Assembly (NCBI GenBank): GCA_017979445.1
Contig: CM030714.1
Coordinates: forward strand, 8,563,049-8,627,048
DNA: 64,000 nucleotides
Direction: 5' to 3'
Source: Akebia trifoliata
Taxonomy: Eukaryota > Streptophyta > Magnoliopsida > Ranunculales > Lardizabalaceae
Both the position numbers and the translations under genes were made by a program. This document shows positions 35,401 through 50,268 of the stretch, piece after piece. A model generated the notes under the pieces. The model ran no database searches. It was given only the letters and a program-made list of their open reading frames with translations, and had not been told where the DNA came from. Positions within the stretch are counted from its first letter, which is position 1; the number at the start of each line of letters is the position of its first letter.

Positions 35401-36795
35401 AAAAAAAAATTATTATAGTTTTTCTCATGATTACTCCTACTCAAAAATCAAAATGAACCATTTTTGTGAGATTTTCCCACTTGCAAGCAAATATCCGCAT
35501 ACTTTCTCTCAAGAAATCAATTTAAAAATAAAATAAAATAATCTCAACAATAGTAAGCATCAAGATTCTTGTGAAAAGTTGACTACAAGACCACCCACAT
35601 CCATGGGATCCACTTGCAAATAGTTCTATGATTATTATTACTACATAACACACATTAGAGTTTTTCCATGCGAGTAAGCATGGGCATCCTCTTTAGGGGT
35701 ATGGGGGCAAAAGGGGAAAAATAATAAAATTGAAGGGTATCTTTAAAAAAAGGGGGAAAAGAATAAGAAAAAAGTCGAATGTTATCACCAACAATTGTGA
35801 TGAGATTAAATCCTAACCCCTCTTTACAGGGCTGACAGAGTTGTTTGATAACTATTAACCTGTTTACTTAAATATAAGGAGCATTCAGGGGACTTTAGTA
35901 AAAATATATATATAAACAAACATTTTTCAAAATATTAGTTACAAATTTCAAATTGAGCTAATTTTTTTTGAGGATGATCTTCACAAAAATGATTTACAAT
36001 TTATGCCCCTAGGGGTAGAGCCAAGATTTTCTTGTAGTGGGGGCAAATTATGGTTAGTTGTGTAGTTGAAGAATTTGAAAATGAATGATTTTAAGGAGAA
36101 ATTCCGAGGTTTTTGGTTAGAAATTAAAGAAAATGATATTTAAGTTATGGCTGACGCTTATCTCTATTTGATAAGAGAAAAAAGGAACTTTTTGAGTTTT
36201 GTACAACTAGGTCTCTAATTGAATCTTCTGGGGAAGATTTATCTATACAGAATATTTCAGGGAAGGTAGCTCATAGAAATTATTTATTAACGATTAGATA
36301 GTGGAATTCATACTCAGTGAAGCAATATTCCACCAACTTTTCTCTTATTTACTAAAGATAGGAATTGGATTGAATATTTAAAATTAAATGGAATTTTTTT
36401 TTCTTGTTTATTCCAAACCCTTTGGGTATGTGCTCTTTGTGGGTACGAGAATGACCACTCCCTTGTCAATCTTACTGGTAAGAAAATGACCATCCCATTA
36501 TCTAAAGGTCTGTATGGTTGAGCAACAACAAGGATTCAAAAATTCATTTTTCCACGAAAATGCAGTTCACTATATATTTGTTATGAGCTTAATTTATAAG
36601 TTAATATCATATAGTAAAATAGGAAAAATAATAATAATTAAGATGTAATAATGATCTGATTCGATGCAGATCAAACGTCTTAGACTAATTCAAGATGGTT
36701 AATCTCTTAAATCTAACGTTTTCTAATAATTTCCTTCTTAATTTATCAAAACAAAATATAAAAATACTGAGAAAATAATCATAATTAGGTGTGGA

Positions 36796-37358
36796 ACTAT
36801 TAGAGAATTAGTTATATGATAGTTTATTAAGATGTGTCAACATACATCAAATCATTTTATTCATGTAGTTAGAGTAGTTTTGTAACTAAACGTAACAACT
36901 CTCTATTTAAATGATTCGGTGTATCTCGACACATCTTAATAAACTATTATATAACTAATGGGAAATGTTCAGCACCCTAAGCTTTACCACACACTTTAAC
37001 AAACGTTTTTTGTCCTACATGGGTTAGAAGTTTTGGAATGGGCTGATTTTTGGTGAGGATGATCTCTATGATTAGAAGATCATCCTCCCCAAAATCAGCC
37101 CATTCCGAAATGTTTAGCCCCATGTTTACAAGTTGAAAAATCGTGGACCGTCCATTTTTGTAAATCATTTTTGATGGGGTTAGAAGTTTTGGAATGAACT
37201 GATTTTTGGTGAGGATGATCTCCTCACCATAGAGATCATCCTCACCAAAAATCAGCCCATTCCGAAACTTCTAACCCATGTAGGACAAAACGCGTTTGTT
37301 AAATTGTGTGGTAAAACTTAGGGTGCCGAACGGGACCCATAACTAATTCTCTAATAGT
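36796..37358. mobile_element. MITE with long inverted ends, interrupted by a second MITE
   Basis: ACTATTAGAGAATTAGTTAT at the left, continuing AGTTTATTAAGATGTGTC, is inverted at 36928-36959 plus 37348-37358. Together the ends pair over more than 40 bases once the nested element (36960-37338) is removed. The target duplication is not clear. Confidence 0.75.
36960..37338. mobile_element. Double-hairpin Mutator-type MITE (family A, copy 2), intact
   Basis: A perfect 9 bp duplication ATAACTAAT lies at 36951-36959 and 37339-37347. Ends GGGAAATGTTCAGCACCCTA and the inverted GGGTCCCGTTCGGCACCCTA. Inside, two palindromes of TTGGAATGGGCTGATTTTTG and GAGGATGATCTC are separated by a spacer containing CGTGGACCGTCC. 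Its insertion site is the right arm of the older MITE at 36796-37358. Confidence 0.9.
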
Positions 37359-37439
37359 AACAACATTGATGATTGTGCATTTTTGGGTGGGACATTAGTT
37401 TGTCATCGTACACGAATTTCCGTATCAAGGAAAAAATGA

Positions 37440-37565
37440 CCCCATTTTTCAGAGCAATGATGGATGAGAAAGTATCTATGGTTCCTATCGACTTTCACGT
37501 CAAGGCGTGCGATGTGAGGTCCAATCTTAAGGTCACTTCAACATTACTCCATTTTTTATTAGGTC
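37440..37565. mobile_element. Hairpin MITE, family B (in duplication copy 2)
   Basis: GTATCTATGGTTCCTATCG and GGTCACTTCAACATTACTCC match the copy at 35235-35400. Confidence 0.45.
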
Positions 37566-38044
37566 AAATTTGTTATCGTAGTTTTTCTCACGATTACGCT
37601 ACGCAAAAATCAAAATGAAATCTTTTTTGAGATTTTCCCACTTGTAATCAAATATTTGCATACTCTCTCTCAAGAAATCAATTTAAAAAAATAAAAATCT
37701 CAACAATCATAAGCATCACGATTCTTGTGAAAAGTTAACTACAAGGCCACCCATATCTATGGGATCCAATTGTAGATGATTCTATGACATTATTGATATT
37801 GCATATCACACATGTTAGAGTTTTCCCACGCAAGTAGGCATGGGCATCCTTTACGGGTAAGGGGGCAAAAGAGGATCGACAATAAAGTTGAAGGGTATTT
37901 TTTAAAAGGGGGAAAAAAATAAAAACTCGGATCATACGTTACGACTAAATCTTCAAAAATATGAGTATGTAGTTCTCCCATTGTTATTCATTCTAAAAAA
38001 TTGATAAAATTGACCAAAATTTACATGTAAATCTTTGAAATTAT

Positions 38045-39027
38045 GGCCCTGCTTGTTTGCAACGTAAATTGTCACAAATACAAAATTTTGTATTTGCAGA
38101 ATTTTGTGTTTACTGAAATTTACATAGTTTTGTGATTAGAGTGTTTGGTTGTGTCCAATAGAAAATTTTATGTTTGCTTGATTATCACGTAAAAAAAATA
38201 ATTGAAAAAAATTATTATTTTTCTTTTTAAAACTTTGTTTAAATTTAAATAAAAAATGATAAATAGTTACATATTACTTTAAAATAAATCAAAAAATTTT
38301 AGACAAAGCATTTTCATATAAGTCATATAATGTTATTCTCTTTAAACTAAGATTATAATAAAAATCCAAAATTTCTTTAATCACCTACAATTTACTTTAA
38401 ATATCTACTACATTATACCAATTTCCACTTGCTAATTTTTCATTTTGGAAAGAAACCCCATTGTCCCAAACATGTTAATATTAGCACTGATAGTGCCTAA
38501 TGTAACTCGCCCCAAACTCATTTTAATACCTTACATCTAATGAAAAATATTTTTTTTTAATTTATAAAAAATAAATATAAATTAACGAGCTAAGGATTAT
38601 ATTCCTTGTTTTTCTTATATTTAAAAAAACATCAATATTTAAAAAATCATTTTTTTATTTTGTTTTGTTTTGCAATTTTAAAATATAAATAGAAACTAGT
38701 TCCAAGTAAGATTCTATCTCACGATTTTTTGTTTAAATAATAATTATATCAACGTTGGGTAATTTCTAAGAAGTTGGGAAAAGCTAAAGAGAGCGGAGAG
38801 AGAGAGGTTTAAGAAATTAGAGAGAGAGAGAAAACTTAACATAACGTAAATTTTTGTGGAGGTATTTTCTCTGCAACATTTTACGGAGGTTTCGTTATAA
38901 TTTTAATTAAGTTTTATGTTGCTTAATGATGGGGCCCTCTAGAAGTTTAGCATCCAAGCACCCACATCCCGCAAATAAACATAAACTTTTCTATTTGCGT
39001 TTGTCTACGGTACAAACAAGCAGGGCC
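38045..39027. mobile_element. PIF/Harbinger-like or related non-autonomous element
   Basis: Ends GGCCCTGCTTGTTTGCAACG and the inverted GGCCCTGCTTGTTTGTACCG; TAT triplets at 38042-38044 and 39028-39030. The interior is AT-rich with GAGAGA tracts (38800-38832) and no coding region. TAT is not the usual TWA site of this superfamily, so the class is tentative. Confidence 0.7.
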
Positions 39028-40008
39028 TATGAGTAAAATATTCTTTACTTTTCATTCACTATAAAAAATTATTAAAATGGATCAAACAGTTGAAAAAACT
39101 CAGGTATGTTAAAAGCTGTGAGAAAAGGATAAAGAAGGATATAGAAAAAAGCCCTTCCCATACGGTGCATTATGTAATTTTTCCTATAAAAAAAAAAATT
39201 TATTAATATGGAGTCTTTCTATTTTAAAAGGGTAGTATATGATATTTTTGTGAGACTAGTAGGCGGCATATGCAAATGCCCATATATAACAAAAATTGGG
39301 ATATCTACATAATTAATTTAAAAAATTATTTAATAAATTTTAAATAAATAACAGAAGTTATTATCATATTTTATTATTTAATAAATTAACAAAGTTAATT
39401 TTGTAGAACACGCAATAAAAATGTACTTATATAATTTTAGAAAATCATAAACTAACTAATGGGGTTCTAGGAAGCGTGGGATTATAATTTTGTTTATTTT
39501 AAAACAAAAATAATTACATCGATAAAAATAAAATAAATAAAAAGCAAATGTAGAGGCAGTTTTGGTCTTCCAAATTTTGTGACACTTTCTCAGCCTAGTA
39601 AAGATGTTTCTTAAGGTTCTTAAGGTGTTGTAGTGTTCTAAATTTTTTCTACTTCAAAATGTTTTGGCAGAGCATTCCAAATTTTGATCGAATTGAAACG
39701 AAAGTCTCCAAAACTTTGAACTTTGAAAGTTTCTGATTGGCCATCTCTAAATATTTTTATTTGAAAAAGAAAAAAATTACTATCGAAACATTGTCTCGAG
39801 ATGAGATTTAAATTTTAAATTTTTAGTGGAACGTATCTGGGATTTGATAGGCATCCAAGCTATGCGAACTTATAAAATTAGAGTGTTGCTATTGCCACAC
39901 AAATTTTTACTAATGACACACCAACCGTATAAAATTGTTTTGTATACAATAGTAGCTCTCTAAAATTAGCAGATTAAATCCATGCATTCTATTGACGTAT
40001 AAAATATT

Positions 40009-40316
40009 ATTTCTAACCCAACCCGGCTTTGTGAGGACAATCTCTGTGGTGAAGAGATCATCCTCATCAAAAAATCAGCTCATTCTAAAATTTCTAACCG
40101 TAGTATACACATTAAAGAATCATGGACCGTCCGATTTTATAAACCACTTTTGATGACGTTAGAAGTTTTGGAATGTGCTGATTTTTTATGAGGATGATCT
40201 CCTCATCATAAATATTCTCCTTACAAAAAATCAACTCATTCTAAAACCTCTAACTCATACATTGAAAATTGTTTGGCATAATGTTTGACTCTCTTTAGGG
40301 GCCTCTGAACGCCACC
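40009..40316. mobile_element. Double-hairpin Mutator-type MITE (family A, copy 3), left end eroded
   Basis: Contains both hairpins (GAGGACAATCTC...GAGATCATCCTC and GAGGATGATCTCCTCATCAT) separated by ATCATGGACCGTCCGATTTT, the same spacer motif as copy 2. The right end GGGGCCTCTGAACGCCACCC is recognisable. Confidence 0.65.
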
Positions 40317-40489
40317 CATATATATATATATAAAATGTCATTAATTATTTCTATGGCTGTTATCACATGCAGATTGCAAACAAATTCATGCATCAGAATA
40401 AGTTCTTGCACCCATGACAAGATTATCCGAAAAATAATAACAAATATTCAACTCTTGTTCTCTACAGGAAAGTTCGAAGTCCTCAATGA

Positions 40490-40835
40490 TGGTGTGATAA
40501 CTGACTCCCCTACATGTCAAACTCAAAATACTCTCCTGACATGGCATGTGCTAGAATCATGGATTTTATGGCTAGGATACACTGCACATATTTATACATC
40601 CCCATAAATATGTGCAGCTGTGTATCCCCCACATGTCAAACTCAAAATACTCTCCTGCCATGGCATGTGCTAAAATCATGGATTTTATGGCTAGTATACA
40701 TGGCTGCACATATTTACACATCCCCATAAATATGTGCAGCTGTGTATACCAATGAGTAAAGATCTTTATAGAACATGCCACGTTCAGGGTGTATTTTGAG
40801 TATGCCACGTAGGGGAGTCAGAAAATCATTACTCT
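40490..40835. mobile_element. Hairpin MITE, family B, with internal tandem duplication
   Basis: Ends GTGATAACTGACTCCCCTAC and the inverted TAATGATTTTCTGACTCCCC. A unit of about 118 bp (from ACATGTCAAACTCAAAATAC through ATATGTGCAGCTGTGTAT) is present twice, at 40512 and 40629. Confidence 0.7.
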
Positions 40836-41100
40836 TTTATATTAATAAAAATCGGTCTTTCCAATATTGAAAATACCAACATGTAGAGCCAATAAATTGA
40901 GCACAATAAACATTTAATTGCGGCAACAACTATAGCGTTAAATCATCTTTTGATACCAAAAGAATGGACATATTCAACTCGGATTCTAAACAAAATCTTA
41001 AAGGGTGTCCAAACAAGCAATCCAACAAAATGAACCACCATTCAAAAACGAAACTTTTGTTGAAAATCTAATATCACTATGCCAACTTCTCCTTACCTTT

Positions 41101-45748
<4,648 letters not shown>

Positions 45749-45780
45749 TTTCACTCCTCTCCTCTGTGCTTCTCTACCTT

Positions 45781-45933
45781 AAACCCTAATTTCTTCAATA
45801 TAGAAGGAAATGGTAGTCGGCTTGCAGAGACAGATGAGTAACGAAACACTAATCCATTATATATGGTAAAACCCTAATAGTGAGGGCTGTAATTGGGCCG
45901 GGCTCAACCTTATCAATCAGCCAGCCTAGCCCA
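45781..45933 (-). promoter_or_regulatory. RPL9 promoter with telo boxes and site II motifs
   Basis: AAACCCTAA telo boxes lie at 45781-45789 and 45869-45877, a TATATAATGG-type TATA box around 45856-45865 (minus strand), and TGGGCC/AGCCCA site II elements at 45894-45899 and 45928-45933. Telo boxes with site II motifs are the known signature of plant ribosomal protein gene promoters. Confidence 0.75.
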
Positions 45934-45939
45934 ATTTAT

Positions 45940-46530
45940 TTAGGTTTAAAAAATGAATTGAGCTTGGGTTAGAATAATTTAACCCGACTTTACTTCAAGT
46001 TGAGGGTTTGGGCAACCTAGGGCTGTCCATGGATCGGTGTCCAGTGTAGATCAGATCGGATCCGTGATTGATCAGATAGATATTGGATCGGTTAAGATTT
46101 TTATCGGATCTCAATATTAAGATCTAGATCCGATTCATTAACAATCAATTTCTGGATAATATCGGGCCAGACTCGATTTTGTATACATTATCTAAATAAA
46201 CTTCATATATTTCAATAAATATATAATATAATTTCTATTTTTTTAACATATTATTAGACGAAATCTGTATCATATCAAATCAAAATATGGTTAATCCGAA
46301 TCTGATCCAATAAGATATCGGATCAAAACCTCAACAAATCAAATCCTTTTCTAAATCCAAAACATAGATCCAACCCCCAAAGTTATCAGATTTCGTTTCT
46401 AATCTGATCCGTTCATAGCTGTAGGGCAACCTAATTGAAACCAAACTTGAGGCTGGATAATAATATATAAATATTTTATATTAATTATATATTTTTAAAT
46501 TAATTTTGATTTAAAATATAAAACTTTTAT
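45940..46530. other. Gene-free stretch
   Basis: Contains GATC-rich, imperfectly palindromic sequence (GATCGGATCCGTGATTGATCAG near 46050, with CCAATAAGATATCGGATC near 46305), possibly the two arms of a decayed inverted-repeat element spanning about 46020-46430. Confidence 0.35.
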
Positions 46531-46539
46531 GAATAATGA

Positions 46540-46745
46540 TTTTTTGACACCCCCTCTTGACACACACACACACCCATAGGCTCCCTGACATGGTATGTGC
46601 TAGAACCATAGATTCTTTTTCTCGAGGGTACACAACTGCACGTATTTATGGGGATATATGATTATGTATCCCGAGGAAAGTCTATGGTTCTAACCCATGC
46701 CACATCAAGGGGTGTGTGTGTCAGAAAATCTGGCTCATTATTGAT
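46540..46745. mobile_element. Hairpin MITE, family B
   Basis: Ends AATAATGATTTTTTGACACC and the inverted AATGAGCCAGATTTTCTGAC. The core AGAACCATAGATTC, TCGAGGGTACACA is mirrored by TGTATCCCGAGG and TCTATGGTTCTA. Includes a short CA repeat. Confidence 0.7.
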
Positions 46746-47129
46746 AGTAGTTGTGTAGAGGTCTTTTCCTAAACTTAATATTTGTAAATTTAATATAATT
46801 TTATTTGCGTCCGCTCTCAAGTTTTCAATTGATAGACATCCAAATTGAGCTTAAAATTACATTGCAAATACTTCAATATCTTAGACCTTGCATTGGTCTA
46901 CCTACATACCAAAAATCAGACTGATGATCATCATTTAATTTATAAGAGATGACCAAGGTCAAGGGGCATGCTGTCGATTTTAAAAAATTGGGGTATCTAA
47001 CAAACTCATCAAAAGTTGAAAAGTACCTCTCAAAGAAGCAACGATTTATAAAAATAAAAAAATAATAATAAATAAATAAATAAAATAGTGCAAGGGTTGT
47101 TCCGGTAAAAATGCTTCAAAAAGTATTTC

Positions 47130-47325
47130 TCAAAAAATAATGCTAAGGTGAACGCAAGATTGTATCTCCACTTTCCTGACATGGGGGTGGAAGTGTAGGA
47201 ATCATAGATGCATTTTATCAAGATACAATTAATAAAACATCTATGATTCATGCACACTTTCACATCAGGAAAGTGCAATATGAGATGCAATCTTGAGGTC
47301 ACTTCAGCACAACTCTTTCTCAAAT
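47130..47325. mobile_element. Hairpin MITE, family B
   Basis: Core GGAATCATAGATGCATTTTA, TCAAGATACAATT is mirrored by AAAACATCTATGATTC; outer TTTCCTGACATGGGGG pairs with TTTCACATCAGGAAA; flanks GCTAAGGTGA and TCACTTCAGC pair. Confidence 0.75.
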
Positions 47326-47329
47326 TAAT

Positions 47330-48490
47330 ATTTTATAAAGTGGGGTTTAAACGGTCCATATTATTTATGATAGGACTTTTCAATACCTATATTCAAATAA
47401 TTAACATTTTTCATCATTGCCTCCCATCCCCTTTTTTCTCTTAGATTAAAGGTTTTGAAATGGATAGCCATTGAACTCCCAAATTTAAATGAATGACATT
47501 CAACCAACTAAAATCATTATAAGGAGTTATAGGAGAAAGGTGCTACAAATGGATCGGCTCACTTAAATTCAATAATTTCATACTTTGCCTATTTTTTTGA
47601 GTCCCTCTAGCCTTACCAAGTTAGTAAGGATTTCCCCCTTACTAATGGTCCTTGGGCTCACCTCTAGCATAGAACAAAACAAAACATAATCTAGTGCTTC
47701 AGGGTTGTAGAGGATGAAATTCTATGAATTTTGAAAAAAAAACAAAAAAGAAAAAAAGTTAATTTTTATCGTTGAATTTAATTTTAAGTTTGGGAGTTAT
47801 GTGGAAGTTCGGTAGCTATCGATTTTCAAAACCTTGAATCCAATTCAAAAGAAATTGTTTTTGAATTTATTTATTTTTTCATCTAAGTCTTTCGATAAAA
47901 CTTAGAAAACTGTGGTGTAAGTTTTCTGATGTGATAATCCATTTGAGCAAAATGACTCTTAGTTAGGCTCAAAATCTTACAATGTTGGTAAGGAAAGGGT
48001 TTCACTTTTCCTTTTCTTTTCATTTTTTTGGTGGGGGATGGGGGAATGTTACTTTAATCTAATATTTATGTAGACTTCCTTTTTTGTATAATAATTTTTT
48101 TTTCTTTAAGATTTAACATGTCGTTCGGCTATCATTATGATTGTCAAACTGCAACACACAAGGTCCTCTCGGTTTCCAAAAAATATTTCAATACTTGAAA
48201 TCAATAAGATTTTATCCTAAATTGGATTTAATCTGGAATTGGATATGAAATTTTAATATTTTTAATAAAAAATCTATATATTCGTGCATGCATGATCTTC
48301 TTTTGTATCATATATTTTACGTGTTTTGAGCATACATTGTCAATCCCATTACAGCATTCGTTAATCTGACCTTAGGGAATCAGGAGCCAACTAATAATTG
48401 TGTTAAAAAACCCTTTAATTTTAAGTTTTGATTTGTTGTTAACAGTTAAGTGTGATAAATTAAATTAAGAGCAAATAATTATGTGCACCT
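47330..48490. other. Gene-free AT-rich stretch
   Basis: No supported coding frame, RNA gene or bounded element. 47450-47560 and 47760-47840 carry the related phrases GAACTCCCAAATTTAAAT and TTAAGTTTGGGAGTT in opposite orientation, suggesting another decayed inverted-repeat element. Confidence 0.35.
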
Positions 48491-48499
48491 TGAATCAAT

Positions 48500-48752
48500 G
48501 AGTGTTGGTTGTAGTGGCCATGGCTTCCCTTCTAAAAGGGAGATGTCTTGAATTCAAGCCCCCTCATTCCCCACCCACTAAGAGTTATCACGACTTACTT
48601 AATATGTGTTGCTTGTGGGGCATTGCATGAACTCCGGGGAGGATTTGGGTGAAGATATGGTGCTCTAAGAGGCTAGTTGCATCACTCATGTTAGTTGAGC
48701 CTATAGGTGTGGATGCCCCGTCACAAGAGGAAGAAAGAAAAAAAAAACCTAT
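48500..48752 (+). mobile_element. tRNA-derived SINE (family 1)
   Basis: A-box-like TAGTGGCCATGG, B-box-like GAATTCAAGCCC, then TTGTGGGGCATTGCAT, TAAGAGGCTAGTTGCATC, GCCCCGTCA and an A-rich tail. Related copies are inverted at 15613-15845 and 59975-60140. Confidence 0.7.
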
Positions 48753-50268
48753 GTGGATTTTGAAATATATTTTAGTTTAACCCACAAAATTTAATATTTT
48801 TAGTCCTAATCGAGGATATTTTCCTTTTCAAAATCGATTTCTTTCTCAATTTACCAAAATTTCTTCCCATTCTCAATTAAATTTCTCTCATTTTTTCAAA
48901 GTTTTGCTCTCATTCCATCTCTTCTCTTTCAAGTTAACCATCCTATTAATCCATTCGTAGAAATACTACCTTCAATCGGTCATTACTTATAATCTCTCCT
49001 AATGAAATGACAAGAACACCAACTTAATCAATGGTAATCCTCTCTCTCTCTCTCTCTCAATGTTGAAACCAAACCAATTAGATTTAATTTTAAATTGTAT
49101 GAAGTCTCAATTTTACCATAAAATTTTAGTTTTTTTTTTTTAAAGAGTCGTGATGAATGCACGCGGTTGGATATGCGGTTGATGTGGCAAGGGCACAAAA
49201 TCATAGATCGTTTTCATCGGGATATACAAGAAAATGATGTGTTGTTCTGTGCCCTTGCCACGTCAGTCGTGACTCAACCATGTGCATTCATCATTTCTTT
49301 TTTTAAATGAAAAAAATCAAAATACACTTTCATGCGCGATCTTCATATCTAAATATTTATTATTTTTCTACTCGTTTAGATGCATATTATCCTAAAATCA
49401 TTGACCATCTCTTTCTTTATTCTTATTATTATTATTATTTTCCTTTTAATAGTAGAGAAGAAACTCTTTTCCCTAGTAATACTCTTCAAAGTCCAGAGTA
49501 TTGTGCGTGAATTAAGGTTTATTAAAAGGCTAGCGTGCATCCATGAAGAAAACCCGCAAAAGTTGACATTTTTGGAGGGTAACTTCCTATGACTGATGAC
49601 TATGAGATATTTTTGCTATGGGAGAAGCCAATCCTGGATTTCATAGGATGACCATCACACGAAACGGAATGAGGGTAACTTTGTAAATAAGGGATTCCCT
49701 CAATACACGTAAATTCATGTGATTGGTCGACCTGAGATTCAGTAAAATCCGAGATTGATTTTTTTGTGAGAAGAAAAGTCTTCATCTTCATCTATTTAGT
49801 GGATCTAAAACTGCACTATGCAGCCATCTAAGGGAGGGATCTCTTCGAATGGTGGAGAGGTCATGCTGAAAAGTAAAATCTAACACATCAGCTCATGTTT
49901 GGATCAGATTTGAATTTTTTTGGAAGTCTAATTAGATGGATTGAAAATGAATGGTCATTGAACTCCAATATTTCAACGAAAGGGATTTGGTTTTATATCA
50001 CATGACACTTTTTCAATCGTCTAACTGAAATGTAGAAAACTGTAGGAAAAAAAGAAACATAGACGATCCACTCCCGCCATTTAAACAGATATGTATTTTT
50101 AAATATACCTGGACTATATATATAAAGTCTAAATCATAATAAATATTATATTTTAAATTAATTAATAATTAAGAAAATAAGAATCATATTCAATTTGTAC
50201 CTTGATGCATTAGGAAACTAAATTGAAATAACAACTCTTGACTTTTATTTTTCATCTTTTTTGATCAT
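48753..50268. other. Gene-free stretch downstream of the first BBE-like gene
   Basis: 48830-49060 is pyrimidine-rich with a CT run near 49040. Short ORFs at 49307-49592 and 49600-49791 have no recognisable content. A family-B MITE lies at 49140-49300. Confidence 0.35.
49140..49300. mobile_element. Hairpin MITE, family B
   Basis: GATGAATGCACGCGGTTG pairs with CAACCATGTGCATTCATC; the inner arms GGCAAGGGCACAAAATCAT and TGTGCCCTTGCC also pair. The left edge AAAGAGTCGTGATGAATG matches other family-B ends. Confidence 0.65.

Larger units (their letters stand above)
34281..35795. repeat. Direct duplication, copy 1
   Basis: Homologous to 36145-37945: shared GAACTTTTTGAGT, TTAACGATTAGATAGTGGAA, GGGTATGTGCTCTTTGTGGG, ATGACCATCCCATTATCTAA and GCATTTTTGGGTGGGACATT. 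This copy contains a SINE (34685-34893) that copy 2 lacks, and lacks the nested MITEs at 36796-37358. Confidence 0.85.
36145..37945. repeat. Direct duplication, copy 2
   Basis: See copy 1 at 34281-35795. It has no SINE but has a MITE at 36796-37358 with a second MITE inside it. Copy 1 near 35125-35140 (AATTAGGTGTATAACAACAT) shows the uninterrupted sequence. Confidence 0.85.

Noticed and set aside
45749..45754. An upstream start adding two residues to RPL9
   Set aside because: The codon at 45754 is GTG; the family start MKTIL begins at the ATG at 45748.
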